From Doris montereyensis (Eukaryota > Mollusca > Gastropoda > Nudibranchia > Dorididae), in contig JAXRKP010000026.1 of assembly GCA_037039925.1 (NCBI GenBank), positions 370,001-434,000 of the forward strand: a DNA stretch of 64,000 nucleotides. The letters are read 5' to 3'. The translations under genes and the position numbers were made by a program. This document shows positions 53,448 through 64,000 of the stretch, piece by piece; position 1 is the first letter of the stretch; the number at the start of each line of letters is the position of its first letter. A model generated the notes under the pieces. That model saw only the letters and a list, made by a program, of their open reading frames with translations. It did not search any database and was not told the DNA's origin.

Positions 53448-53783
53448 TTGACCTCCTCAATACTGTCTTCATACTTCCGGCCCGTATTATCATAATATTA
53501 TTGTCATTATCATTGTCACTGCTGGATCACACTTGACTAATCATGTACATAAATAATATTGTAGGCACTGTAGCACTGCAACCACGCTAGGCCTATAGAG
53601 TGCCAATACTACAATAAATATTAATCATAATATTTATTGTAGTATTGTACTAACTGATTGTCTTGTACAGTTGTATTAGTCAGCCTTAGCACTAGTCAAG
53701 TGTGATCCAGCAGTGACAATAATAATATTATGATAATACGAGCTGGAGATATGAAGACAGTATTGAGGGTGGTCGATGTCAAC
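53448..53783. repeat. foldback (long inverted repeat) element
   Basis: Outer arms share CCTCAATACTGTCTTCATA, CGTATTATCATAATATTATT and CACTGCTGGATCACACTTGA in inverse order. The centre (53604-53647) is a perfect 20-bp inverted repeat, CAATACTACAATAAATATTA, around a 4-nt loop. It resembles a foldback MITE; no coding capacity. Confidence 0.85.
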
Positions 53784-54129
53784 TTAAGTGGCAATCTTTT
53801 GTTGGTTGGGTAGGGACTAGCTCAAGTAGCATTGGAAGTCAGTTCACGTATTGCTGCAAGGTGTTCTTCATAAGGTTTGATGTAAAAATTCGAAATTTAG
53901 AGTTTAATGGGGATAAAATGCTGAATATGCATAACAAAAAACAAGTGCTCAATGAAATCTATATTGATTGTAGAATGACAAAGTGAGAGAAATAGTTGAT
54001 TTTCCCCTCAAAACTCATTAACTCGTAGTTGACTCCATTGCAGGCAGCCCGATTGATAAATTCACGTTCCACAGAATGATGTCTGAACAGAAGCCTTTGG
54101 CTTTGAACATCTAGAAATCAGAGACTAGG

Positions 54130-55790
54130 GCACTAGTGTAGGCCAGACATGACATAAGACTGTCTGACACCTTTGTCTGGGTGGCGCTTGGACTCAGACA
54201 GTGTAGGCCAGACATGACATAAGACTGTCTGACAGTATAGGCCAGACATGACATAAGACTGTCTGACACCTTTGTCTGTGTGGCGCTTGGACTCAGACAG
54301 ACAGTGTTGGCCAGACATGACATAAGACTGTCTGACACCTTTGTCTGGGTTGCTTGGACTCAGACAGACAGTGTAGGCCAGACATGACATAAGACTGTCT
54401 GACACCTTTGTCTGGGTGGACTCAGACAGACAGTGTAGGCCAGACATGACATAAGACTGTCTGACACCTTTGTCTGGGTAGTGCTTGGAACCAGACAGAC
54501 AGTGTAGGCCAAACATGACATAAGACTGTCTGACACCTTTGTCTGGGTGGCGCTTGGACTCAGACAGACACTGTAGGCCAGACATGACATAAGACTGTCT
54601 GACACCTTTGTCTGGGTAGTGCTTGGACTCAGACAGACAGTGTAGGCCAGACATGACATAAGACTGTCTGACACCTTTGTCTGGGTAGTGCTTGGACCCA
54701 GACAGACAGTGTAGACCAGACATGACATAAGACTGTCTGACACCTTTGTCTGGGTGGCGCTTGGACTCAGACAGACAGTGTAGGCCAGACATGACATAAG
54801 ACTGTCTGACACCTTTGTCTGGGTAGCGCTTGGACTCAGACAGACAGTGTAGGCCAGACATGACATAAGACTGTCTGACACCTCTGTCTGGGTGGCGCTT
54901 GGACTCAGACAGACAGTGTAGGCCAGACATGACATAAGAGTGTCTGACACCTTTGTCTGGGTAATGCTTGGACTCAGACAGACAGTGTAGGCCAGACATG
55001 ACATAAGACTGTCTGACACCTTTGTCTCAGACAGACAGTGTAGGCCAGACGACATTGTCTGACTGGCGCTTTGGACTCAGACAGACAGTGTAGGCCAGAC
55101 ATGACATAAGACTGTCTGACACCTTTGTCTGGGTAGTGCTTGGACTCAGACAGACAGTGTAGGCCAGACATGACATAAGAGTGTCTGACACCTTTGTTGG
55201 GTGTCTTGGACTCAGACAGACAGTGTAGGCCAGATGACATAAGACTGTCTGACACCTTTGTCTGGTAGCGCTTTTGGACAGACAGACAGTGTAGGCCAGA
55301 TATGACATAAGACTGTCTGACACCTTTGTCAGCGCTTGGACTCAGACAGACAGTGTAGGCCAGACATGACATAAGACTGTCTGACACCTTTGTCTGGGTG
55401 GCGCTTGGACTCAGACAGACAGACAGACATGACATAGGTCTGACACCTTTGTCTGGGAGTGCTTGGATGACATAAGACTGTCTGACACCTTTGTCCTTTG
55501 TAGGCCAGATATGACTGTCTGACACCTTTGCGCTTGGACTCAGACAGACAGTGTAGGCCAGACATGACATAAGACTGTCTGACACCTTTGTCTGGTAGCG
55601 CTTGGACAGACAGACAGTGTAGGCCAGATATGACATAAGACTGTCTGACACCTTTGTGTGTGTTTCGTCAGACAGACACTGTAGGCCAGATATGACATAA
55701 GACTGTCTGACACCTTTGTCTGGACTCAGACAGACAGTGTAGGCCAGATATGACATAAGAGACTGTCTGACGTTTGGACTTTCGTCTGTC
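54130..55790. repeat. 69-bp minisatellite with hairpin unit
   Basis: About 25 units containing AGTGTAGGCCAGACATGACA. Each has the perfect 8-bp inverted repeat CTGTCTGA / TCAGACAG about 26 nt apart. From about 55030 units are increasingly truncated. The 69-bp length keeps a 288-codon frame open on the minus strand, which I do not consider a gene. Confidence 0.95.
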
Positions 55791-56214
55791 TGGTAGTGCT
55801 TGGACTAGGACAGACATGGAAGAAGACTGACGCACTAGTGACATGTTTACCCTAGACCTAGCATTGCTGTTCTCATGTTATTGTTATTTCTGACAAGACC
55901 TCAACAAAAGACTTGTTTTAAGGCCTCTAATGGATGGGTATGAAGTTGCATTACAGAGAAAAAAGTGTCTTTATACGCGTCGACTGTGTTTTTACACACT
56001 GTTATTTTATTGTAAGAAATCGTTCAATAGAGGAAAGCGTGTGTTTATGCAAAGCATGCTATTATGAAATGTGTGTTTATCCAGCGACTACTGTATGTTT
56101 TTGTGCTCTAGGCTTACAGCATTGAATTCAAGAAACTGGGTTGAAATATTACAGGCCGTCTTTCAAGTTAGAATTAGTTGAAGCTGTCGGATTCTGCTTT
56201 CCGATTTGAAAAGG

Positions 56215-56635
56215 TTGGCAGCTATATGCTCAATTACTTTGTACCTCATGTGCCTAGTTTCATAGAGTGCTAAATTACTTTGTACCTCATGTGCCAGGTT
56301 TTATAGAGTGCTCAATTACTTTGTACCTCATGTGCCTGGTTTCATAGAGTGCTCAATTAAATTGTACCTCATGTGCCTAGTTTCATAGAGTGCTACTTTG
56401 TACCTCATGTGCCAGGTTTTATAGAGTGCTCAATTACTTTGTACCTCATGTGCCTGGTTTCATAGAGTGCTCAATTAAATTGTACCTCATGTGCTTGGTT
56501 TCATAGAGTGCTAAATTACTTTGTACCTCATGTGCGAGGTGCTAAATTAGTACCTCATTTCGAGGTTTCAGAGTGCTCAATTACTTTGAACCTCATGTGC
56601 TTGGTTTCATAGAGTGCTCAATTAAATTATACGGT
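56215..56635. repeat. 41-bp minisatellite
   Basis: About 10 units containing ACTTTGTACCTCATGTGCC and TTTCATAGAGTGCT. Confidence 0.93.
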
Positions 56636-57059
56636 ATAGAGGGCGGACATCATGCCGTGTCATTTTGATATAGTTACATTATCTGTGTGTGCCTACAACC
56701 TAGTGCTCCTACATTTATCTGGATTAAGTGACAAAAATGTGGATTTACAAACGTACCTGTCTTATTGACGCATGACATAAAATTGCTTAAGCAAGCCTTC
56801 CATTTCAGGGGAAATCTATGGATGATGACAATTTCAATAAATTCACACAGATGTTTTCATGTAGTTGAGTGAACTTTGAGTTGATTTTTGTTACATAAAA
56901 ATAGCATTGCCAATTCAAAATTTCATTTCTTTTTTACCTCTAAGACATGATATTGTGTGAACATTTTCGTAGTAGATGACATGATATTATGACATGAAAA
57001 ATGAGCGTGATTGTAGCTTTTTCACACTGTCACTTCTATCATTTTCTTTCTCAAACCAG

Positions 57060-57152
57060 CTAATGATTATGAAGAGTTTAATCATTGAGCAAAGGGTTGG
57101 ACTACTTAGTGAGGGAAACCAGATCTGCTTGCTATCAACTACAGCTTGAAAG
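57060..57152 (+). CDS. PLCG: phospholipase C gamma, exon 3 (PH domain end), frame break
   Basis: Acceptor TTTCTCAAACCAG, donor GTAGAC. The leading CT completes Ala with the last base of exon 2, then NDYEEFNH, a broken codon, and KGLDYLVRETRSACYQLQLE. The alignment places the invariant Trp of the PH-domain C-terminal helix exactly at the break: TGAGC needs one extra G to read Trp-Ser and restore the frame. With that base the exon ends two bases into an Arg codon completed by exon 4. The match to family order, splice sites and phases makes the exon sure; the missing base is either an assembly error or an inactivating change. Confidence 0.85.
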
Positions 57153-57321
57153 GTAGACTGCATAATGAAATGTTTATTGCAGTATTATTCACACTTGCCC
57201 GTACTACAAGACCTGTACAAGTCTTTTAAATGATTCAATATTTTGTATTATAAAAAATGAAATTTGAACACAACGGTAAAAAAAAGAAAAGAAAAAATCA
57301 TGGCAAAACTGTTGCTGAACA

Positions 57322-57462
57322 TAAGATATTGTAATATTCTATAAGATATTGTAATATTCTTTAAGATATTGTAATATTCTATAAGATATTGTAATATTCT
57401 ATAAGATATTGTAATATTCTAGAAGATATTGTAATATTCTATAAGATATTGTAATATTCTAA
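57322..57462. repeat. 20-bp minisatellite
   Basis: Seven near-perfect copies of ATAAGATATTGTAATATTCT. Confidence 0.96.
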
Positions 57463-57600
57463 ACATTTTTCTTCAAATATGAAATTAAAAGCTGGAGGAA
57501 GCATGCAAGATAATCTTTTCTCATTTCACTTGTAAGCATGGGAAAAAAATGTTTTTTTTAAGAATCTCATAATTTTTCTCCTGTGAATCTTTTCATGCAG

Positions 57601-57648
57601 GTGGCTGAGGAAAGAATTTTACCTCATGGAAAAAATTGGATCAAATGT
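57601..57648 (+). CDS. PLCG: phospholipase C gamma, exon 4 (PH to EF-hand linker)
   Basis: A 48-nt exon with acceptor CTTTTCATGCAG and donor GTAAGT. The first base completes Arg with exon 3, then WLRKEFYLMEKIGSN, matching the conserved ERWLRKQFY block between PH and EF-hand regions. Two bases are left, completed to Val by exon 5. Too short to show as a standalone open frame. Confidence 0.88.
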
Positions 57649-58934
57649 GTAAGTAAAATAAAGATTAAAATAACAATTTCAATGCATCAGGGAAATCAAT
57701 GTAAACAAAAAATTGTTTCCCAGTCGGGAACATATCAGGGAAAATGTAGAGATATTCGATGTTGTAAAAGAGTAAATAAAGAATTGCTTTGCATCTCAAA
57801 AAAGGAAATGTGATTTGAATCACTTGTTGTGAGAGATGACCAGAACAAACTTTGGAACCAAAGGAATTATCAAATTTTAAAAAAAAAGACTATTGTCAGA
57901 CTTTGACACAAAAATAGTCACACAATTTTCTTTGTGTTAAATGTTTTTATTTGAAGACATTGTTAAGAATTGAATAAGCTACGGCATGAAAGCCTCTAGC
58001 TCCTTGGGTACTCTGTCTCCCAGTTGATGAATACAGCAACGAAATGACATTTGCTTGATGAGGAAAATAAAGATGTACATAGTAAGATAGAACATATTAC
58101 AAATGTACTATGGCAAATAGAGAAAGGCAATACAGGCATTGTCCACATTGAAAAGAGATTAAAAAACCATGTACAGACAATTTTATGATGGGCATATGCT
58201 CTCATATACCGTATATCAAGCATTCAGGATGCAGTTGTAGAGGAAAATTTTGTCACAATCATATACGTGTCCGATAAGACGAACTCACATTTTAAATCAA
58301 GACAAAACTCCTGACACTAATTATTATTTATTTATATAATGAGTGACGATGTAATAAGCATAGCCCGAGAGAGAGAGAGAGAGAGAGACAGAGAGACAGA
58401 GAACAGGTACCGAAAAGAAAGAACCCCAACTTTAGCAACACAAACCTTGCAGAAAAGAAAGCCGACAACATTATTTTTTTCCCCTGTCCGTCCTTAGTTA
58501 ATATTATTTCTTTCTCTCCCTCCTATTTATTGTGTCTTAGTAGTACACTATAGTGTGTTGTATTATGATGTGAAGATGTTTACTCAGCGGGAATGGACTA
58601 CTACTAGTCACCACCGTTAGTAAGTTTTTTAAATGCGTCCTATAAGCGATGATGTACGGTAAAGTCATTATTTATGTTCTGAAGAAAACAAGCGCTATAT
58701 GTTTGTGTTCCTAACAGATAAGATGGAGGTAGACTTTACTACTTTACACCTATACTTTAGTTTTTTTAAAAGTTGCATCCAATACGTGATGATATACAGT
58801 ACGTGTGTCAATGTATTCGAAATGAGACTCTTGAGAGGTGCTTAAAAATTAATTACGGGGTCTCCGGCCATTTTCGCTGGTTAAGGAAAACAATCGGTTG
58901 TTAATCAAAAAGGTTTTCCCCCCATACTCTGTCA
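57649..58934. other. PLCG intron, unique sequence
   Basis: Contains a short GA run at 58366-58400. No other exon needed by the phase pattern or seen. Confidence 0.5.
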
Positions 58935-59800
58935 TTTTCTCTGGAGGAAGATTGTCTGCCTCTCAACCAAGAAGTCATGGGTCCGTGTCCTCTGAAAGGT
59001 TGAAACATTTTCTCTATTTTTTCTCCGGGTAAAACCCACCCCGCAAGTAGGTAGATGGATCCCAGTCCCATCAGAGATGGACAATAAAAAGGAGGTCCTG
59101 TTTGCAAATCACAACACTGTGTTGGTTAAGGATCCCTTAGCTGTTTGCAAATCACAACACTCTGTGTTGGTTAAGGATCCCTTAGCTGTTTGCAAATCAC
59201 AACACTCTGTGTTGGTTAAGGATCCCTTAGCTGTTTGCAAATCACAACACTCTGTGTTGGTTAAGGATCCCTTAGCTGTTTGCAAATCACAACACTCTGT
59301 GTTGGTTAAGGATCCCTTAGCTGTTTGCAAATCACAACACTCTGTGATCCCTTAGCTGTTTGCAAAGGAACCCTTAGCTGTTTGCAAATCACAACACTCT
59401 GTGTTGGTTAATCCCTTAGATCCAAGCTGTTTGCAAATCACAACACTCTGTGTTGGTTAAGGATCCTTTAGCTGTTTGCAAATCACAACACTCTGTGTTG
59501 GTTGGGATCCCTTGCTGTTTGCAAATCAAACACTCTGTGTTGGTTAAGGATAGCTGTTTGCAAAAACACTCTGTGTTGGTTAAGGATCCTTAGCTGTGCA
59601 TTGGGCAAATCAAACAAAAGGATCCTTTAGCTGTTTGCAAATCACAACACTCTGTGTTTTAAGGATCCTTTAGCTGTTTACAAATCACAACACTGTGTTG
59701 GTTAAGGATCCCTTAGCTGTTTACAACACAGCCTGGGCAAAATTAAAAGATGTGACCAATAAACCTGAGATCTCCTTTGTTGTGCATGTGGGTACAATCA
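58935..59800 (+). mobile_element. tRNA-derived SINE, family A, copy 3, internally amplified
   Basis: Head block GTCTGCCTCTCAACCAAGA and body GAGATGGACAATAAAAAGGA are followed by about 14 tandem copies (59098-59730) of the family's internal segment, then the normal SINE end with TTGTTGTGCATGTGGGTAC and an AATCAAATC tail. Confidence 0.85.
59098..59730. repeat. 45-bp array grown from a SINE segment
   Basis: Unit contains AATCACAACACTCTGTGTTG and TTAAGGATCCCTTAGCTG. It has the perfect inverted repeat CAACAC-TCT-GTGTTG. Later units are truncated or rearranged. Confidence 0.94.
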
Positions 59801-59831
59801 AATCAAAACAAAATCATTTTCTCTTGCCAAG

Positions 59832-59913
59832 TGTTCAGTTTGAAGAACATGAAGGCCTGGCAAACAGAGTCAATTTTAAAATGTCCACAAACAAGCTGAG
59901 AGAGAAATTTCAA
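59832..59913 (+). CDS. PLCG: phospholipase C gamma, exon 5 (EF-hand region)
   Basis: Acceptor TTTTCTCTTGCCAAG, donor GTGAGT; 82 nt. One base completes Val with exon 4, then VQFEEHEGLANRVNFKMSTN and KLREKFQ. This corresponds to the EF-hand block with VNYRVPNMRFLRERL in vertebrates (recalled). A nearer-to-consensus AG eight bases later (GTGTTCAG) would give the wrong phase, so the earlier acceptor is chosen. The SINE tail ends only about 30 nt upstream. Confidence 0.87.
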
Positions 59914-60124
59914 GTGAGTATGTCTCTTTTAATCCCGCCCTCCACGAGTCTCCTGCTGCTTTGCATGGTCTTGGCTGACCAAAGGCTAAAGGAGTTAACC
60001 CTGACAGAAAATAACAAGGCCTGGTTGGGGGCCTCAAGGTGGCAGCCCCACCACCTACCTAGGTACAGTGGGTTTATCCCCTGCTTATCCAAAACCAAAC
60101 TCATTCAGAGAAATAAATGTAATA

Positions 60125-62230
60125 TACCCAGCTTGACCTTTCAGCAACGAAAATGGAAACGAATACGGACTGTGATTTTTGGAACATGGAATATTAGGGC
60201 AATAAATGGAAACGAGATAGACTTTGTTGAAGAAATGGAAAAATTCAAAGTAGACATTTTGGCCATTACAGAAACAAAGAAAAAAGGACAAGGATTAGAA
60301 AATATAGGACCAAATCATACTTTAATCTTCTCAGGAGTAGATGCCAAAGATAAAGCTAGAGCAGGAGTAGGCCTCCTAATTCATAAAAGGCATGAAAAGC
60401 TATTAGAAAGCTGGAAATTTATAAGCCCACGGCTATTAGACATAGATATTAAACCAAAAGGAAGAGAAATTAAATTATTAAAAGCTTATAGACCAAATGA
60501 AGATGCCACTAAAGAAGAAAAAGATATCTTCGAATACGATTTACAAATAGCTGCAGAGAATCTTAAACCCAAACAGGAATAAATGGTTTTAGGAGATTCA
60601 AACGCTAGAGTAGGCCACAATGTAGAAAAGTCAGGAGGAGTAATAGGTGAAGAAGGAGAGACAACTTCTCCAAATGGAGGGAGACTTACAGATTTTTGTC
60701 TAAAGAATAAAATGAAAATAGCCAACACCTTTTTTTCCTCATAAAGATATCCACAAATATACAAAAGTAAATGAAGACAGGTAAGCAGAAATATTAGTGA
60801 TCATCACCTAGTGATTGTCAAAATGAGATTACTGACTGAAGAAAACAAACAGAAAAGGAGAGAGAAGACAGTTACTTAACTCCAAATAGAGGAACGAAAT
60901 AAACCAATAGTAAAAGAGATATACCAATCTAGGATAAAAAGATTTATCTGAGAAAGGCAGAAACTACTACATGCAATATGTCAACAAGCACGGAAGTCCA
61001 AACAGGTGCCAGACCACTGGAAAAAGGGAAGTAGTACTTATACATAAGAAAGGATCAACTATGGAATGCTCAAAATATAGAGGGATATCACTACTTAGCG
61101 TTCCAGGAAAAGTGTATGCCAGGATACTGGAAATGAGACTAAGGAAAAGAGAAGAGGATCAGATTGAAGAACATCAGAGTGGCTTTAGATCAGGAAGAAG
61201 TGTACAAGATCACATATTTACAATTAGACAAATAATAGAAAAATTAATTTAGAGAAACATTGACTTGCACCTGTGTTTTATTGACTTAGAAAAGGCATTT
61301 GACACTGTGAGGAGGGACAAACTATGGCATTTCTTAAAGAACACAACGTAGAGCAAAATTTAAAAGAAGCCATTAAATGTTTTTACAATAAACCAACATG
61401 TGCAGTGAGAGTAGCTGAAATGTATCCGAAGAATTTGATGTAGATATAGGAACAAGATAGTGTTCTTAGTCCTCCTTTGTTATCACATTTATGGATTTAG
61501 TCGCCAAGGCATTCTCAAAAAGGAAGAAAATGAATGTAGGTATGTGGAAGCTCAAACCAGTAAACATTAACTTGCACCTGTGTTTTATTGACTTAGAAAA
61601 AGCATTGGACACTGAGGAGGAACGAACTTTTAGGAGTAATGATTAACTCAGAGGAAAACTAAGAGAAGAAATCAACGATAGAATCCAAAAGGCAAGTGCA
61701 ATATATAACCATCTAGGAAAGGCATTTGTAGGTAAACAAGAATTGTCAACAAAAACCAAATTGCAGTATACAGCACAGTTTATTGTCCTACTCTCCTCTA
61801 TGGCAGTGAAACCTGGACCTTAGACACTAAAGAATACAGTAGAGTACAAGCAGCTGAAATGAAATATCCAAGAAGAGTAATAGGGAAAACTAAGGGACAC
61901 AACAATAAGAGATCAAACCAAAGCAGATGCATAAAAACTAAGATAGAAATAAATCAATTGAGATGGTTTGAGCATGTAAACAGAATGAATGACAATAGAA
62001 TAGCTAAATCAGTATACAGTGCTAAAGCCCAAGGTAAAAGACCAAAAGGCGGACCTTGGAGAAAGTGGGAAAAGATATAAAAGAGGCATTAAAGCATAGA
62101 ATTTAACTTTTTTGGAAGGAACAGAAAATGCCAGGACAGGGCATCCTGGAGAAAGATCATTTCGGGCGTCTGAACCCATACACTGAAAGGTAGGATGGGA
62201 ACTGATGAAGAAAGAAAGAAAGAAAGAATG
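60125..62230 (+). mobile_element. RTE-like LINE, copy C, internally deleted
   Basis: Longest copy of the RTE-like family. An APE-type endonuclease opens with GTWNIRAINGNEIDF, has catalytic-Glu motif ITETKKKGQG and GVGLLIHKR, then GDSNARVGHN after a stop near 60582. Sequence is deleted around 60770. The reverse transcriptase front follows: GISLLSVPGKVYARIL, QSGFRSGRSVQDHIF, and motif A as FIDLEKAFDTV near 61280. The catalytic FADD region is absent. A second motif-A copy (61565-61610) jumps straight to the C-terminal block with QLRWFEHVNRM, a stop and a (GAAA)n tail near 62205-62228. Not autonomous. It lies sense in PLCG intron 5. Confidence 0.88.
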
Positions 62231-62987
62231 ATGTCTCCTTTACAAAGTGTTTTTAGACCATCATGATCATTAAATTTAATTTTAGATATTGGAAAATTAG
62301 TAATTGCCTCAAAGTTCCTGTAACATACAGAAATTTGAAATTCCACAATGATTTACTTTCATTGGACAGATTCATTATTTTTGTCCCAAGATGTGAAAAT
62401 CTTCTTGTCGGAAGAAATCATTTGTTTGCGGTTTTCATTTTGTCTCTTTGTTTATATGTTTTCATACTTTAAAGTTGAAGATTTGTAACGTCAGGCATTT
62501 TTGTTTTCGTACATTAAAGTTTATGTTAAAATCGCGAGGTTTGTTATGTGATTTTTTTTATTAAATATTGGAATATTCTTGTCACAACTGGTTTTGTTAT
62601 TAATGTCATCATCACTTTTGTTATTATTATGTTTACATTATTTTATTTATTTATTGTTACTTTATTTATTATTTGTATTATTATTTGATCAGAATTTTTT
62701 AATGTTTATTTTGATCTTGTCATTGCTGCATTACATTTATGGATTTGAAACAAAAGTTTCCCTTATTTCATTTGGGGTAGGGGTGGGGGGTTTGTTCAGT
62801 GTCACATTTTTTCCTACTCGTTTCTGTTCTTCTTTTGTCCAATCATAGAAGCTTTACTTGTACATACCCTGTGTTTCTTGTTAGCACAGAAAGATCCTTA
62901 GATTTTCATTTGAATTATTTACTTTTCTCAATAAGAAAGCTTTTAGAACATTTTTCTAATTTTGTGAATGTATTTATTTCAATACAG
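62231..62987. other. PLCG intron, unique sequence
   Basis: AT-rich; no exon other than the one that follows. Confidence 0.5.
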
Positions 62988-63068
62988 GAGTTTGACACAG
63001 AAGCTAAAGGTGAAATTCACTATGAACAGTTTGCCGTATTGTATCACAGGCTAATTCATGTACAATCA
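62988..63068 (+). CDS. PLCG: phospholipase C gamma, exon 6 (EF-hand region)
   Basis: Acceptor TTTCAATACAG, donor GTAAGT; 27 codons, phase 0 at both ends. It encodes EFDTEAKGEIHYEQFAVLYH and RLIHVQS, matching the family's DITYGQFAQLYRSLM block (recalled). From FY in exon 4 to QF here the spacing is 53 residues, the same as in the vertebrate protein as I remember it. The catalytic X and Y boxes, SH2, SH3 and C2 domains must lie beyond the right edge. Confidence 0.93.
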
Positions 63069-64000
63069 GTAAGTTGACTGTAGCCCACTCTGTAGAATTT
63101 TTTTTCTCATAACTCTGCCAAGCTGCTAGTAAATTAATCTCCTCTTCTCAATCTCAATTGAAAACTTTGGACATGAACTCTATAGTGAAATGAGTGCTTT
63201 CACTATTCATCTGTAAGGTATAGTAATGTTCACATTTCCATACCTGTCAAAAACATGACTGTTTTGGGAATTGCATTTGAGTACAGTCATTCGCATAAAT
63301 GCTAGACAGACACTTTGGAAGTTTGTTTACTGGAAAGGAAGGCCAAGGATTGGACCAGCAACCAGTGATGTTTAGTTGTGAAAATGAGGAAACTCGCCAC
63401 TCAAACAACCCAGAGGCTATCTTGAATGTCTGTGGGCATCACTCGTACTGTGAATAAAATAAATTTCCAACTTACGTTTATTGTATCGGCGGTGAAACTC
63501 GCAAACTGTGTTAGTCCATTTTTGGATGTTTTGAGAAAATCAAAGAAAGAGATGCTATTTTTTAACCTATATTCACAGACATGCATGGTTTGCAAGTGTC
63601 AAAAACTAGACCCAATAGGAATACACCGATTGCTCGTATGGTTGTTATACAGGTTTATATCGATTATTGTGCTACGGAATCCTAACTAGACTAAGTAAAG
63701 AGTGTTGAAAAAAGGGAGAGAAAAAATTTGTTACTAGTTTTAGACTTCCGCGGTTTGCGGCTTTCACTATCGATATCTTTGACATGATATGTTGAAAGAT
63801 ATTGACATTTTAAGTAATGTTGACAGACCTTTCATGTACATGCATGGAATTGTGTAAAATGAAAATATGTAATCGATCTGCGCGTATTGTGTCACTGAAA
63901 CGATGGCCCTGATACGGTTCACCCTTTTAGGTGGATGCAGTGCATTGTTTGATGACTAATTTGATAAGTCTCTATTTATTGCTTAAATGCTTAAAAATTT
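63069..64000. other. PLCG intron 6 (incomplete), no further exon seen
   Basis: No segment resembling the start of the PLC X domain is present before the window ends. A CACCCTTTTAGGTGG word at about 63920 resembles one end of the small repeat at 10022. Confidence 0.5.

Larger units (their letters stand above)
52840..56093. mobile_element. 3.25-kb unit with 24-bp terminal inverted repeats
   Basis: Left end CAGTAGTCGCTGGATAAAC then GCACA. The right end in reverse complement reads CAGTAGTCGCTGGATAAAC then ACACA (23 of 24 identical), each with TA outside. This is the layout of a Tc1/mariner/pogo-type element with a TA target duplication. The interior holds a SINE, a foldback palindrome and the 69-bp array, and no transposase frame. 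It lies in a PLCG intron. Confidence 0.65.

Noticed and set aside
54133..55756. 230-290-codon frames on the minus strand
   Set aside because: By-product of a 69-bp unit, with a frame change at each truncated unit.
57583..57813. 76-codon frame read as one exon
   Set aside because: It is the wrong frame across PLCG exon 4; the true exon is 48 nt (57601-57648) in another frame.

Overview
This is animal nuclear DNA. Protein-coding sequence is broken by GT/AG introns, exons are short and far apart, and the rest is filled with tandem repeats, LINE and SINE copies and foldback or TIR-bounded units. The gene content and the kinds of LINEs and tRNA-derived SINEs suggest a lophotrochozoan, most likely a mollusc and perhaps a gastropod; that assignment is inference. 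Adding up the spans I could delimit, about a third of the window is microsatellite or minisatellite.

Three host genes can be supported. (1) 1501-2888, minus strand: an apparently intronless MFS transporter resembling the oxalate/formate antiporter group, split by one frame break, with a decayed partial copy at 1155-1318. (2) 14567-22073, plus strand: a complete three-exon NUDT19-type Nudix hydrolase. (3) 49844-63068, plus strand: the first six recognised coding exons (PH domain and start of the EF-hand region) of phospholipase C gamma, which continues past the right edge. Exon phases agree across all introns of genes 2 and 3. Each gene carries isolated one-base frame breaks, five of six being apparent single-base losses, which looks more like uncorrected long-read errors than gene death.

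Layout: 1-544 AT-rich 22-bp array; 1155-3340 MFS gene with a 47-bp array at its 5' end; 3972-5075 truncated RTE-like LINE; 5156-8610 simple repeats, including about 450 nt of GA followed by 1.1 kb of CT and 0.3 kb of GAA; 8611-11460 mostly unique; 11470-13890 CT tracts and a 32-bp array; 14567-22073 NUDT19, with a LINE, two SINE copies and arrays in intron 1; 23055-29050 arrays of 55, 38 and 33 bp; 30160-32810 a shredded duplication mixed with AAT repeats; 33610-35790 a 48-bp array; 35840-38460 a SINE and a CR1/L2-like LINE that spawned its own 39-bp array; 39205-45690 more arrays, including 2.7 kb of a 55-bp unit; 45880-46100 a reverse transcriptase remnant; 46100-49843 AT-rich unique DNA; 49844-64000 PLC-gamma, whose introns hold two TIR-bounded units, a 69-bp hairpin array, SINEs and a third RTE-like LINE copy.

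The genes do not form a shared pathway. The most unusual theme is how arrays arise. Several are amplified pieces of recognisable sequence (a transporter start, a 5' splice site, LINE reverse transcriptase codons, an internal SINE segment), and five unrelated arrays have a short perfect inverted repeat in each unit. I found no CRISPR array, operon, rRNA gene or intact tRNA gene, and no undescribed multi-gene system.
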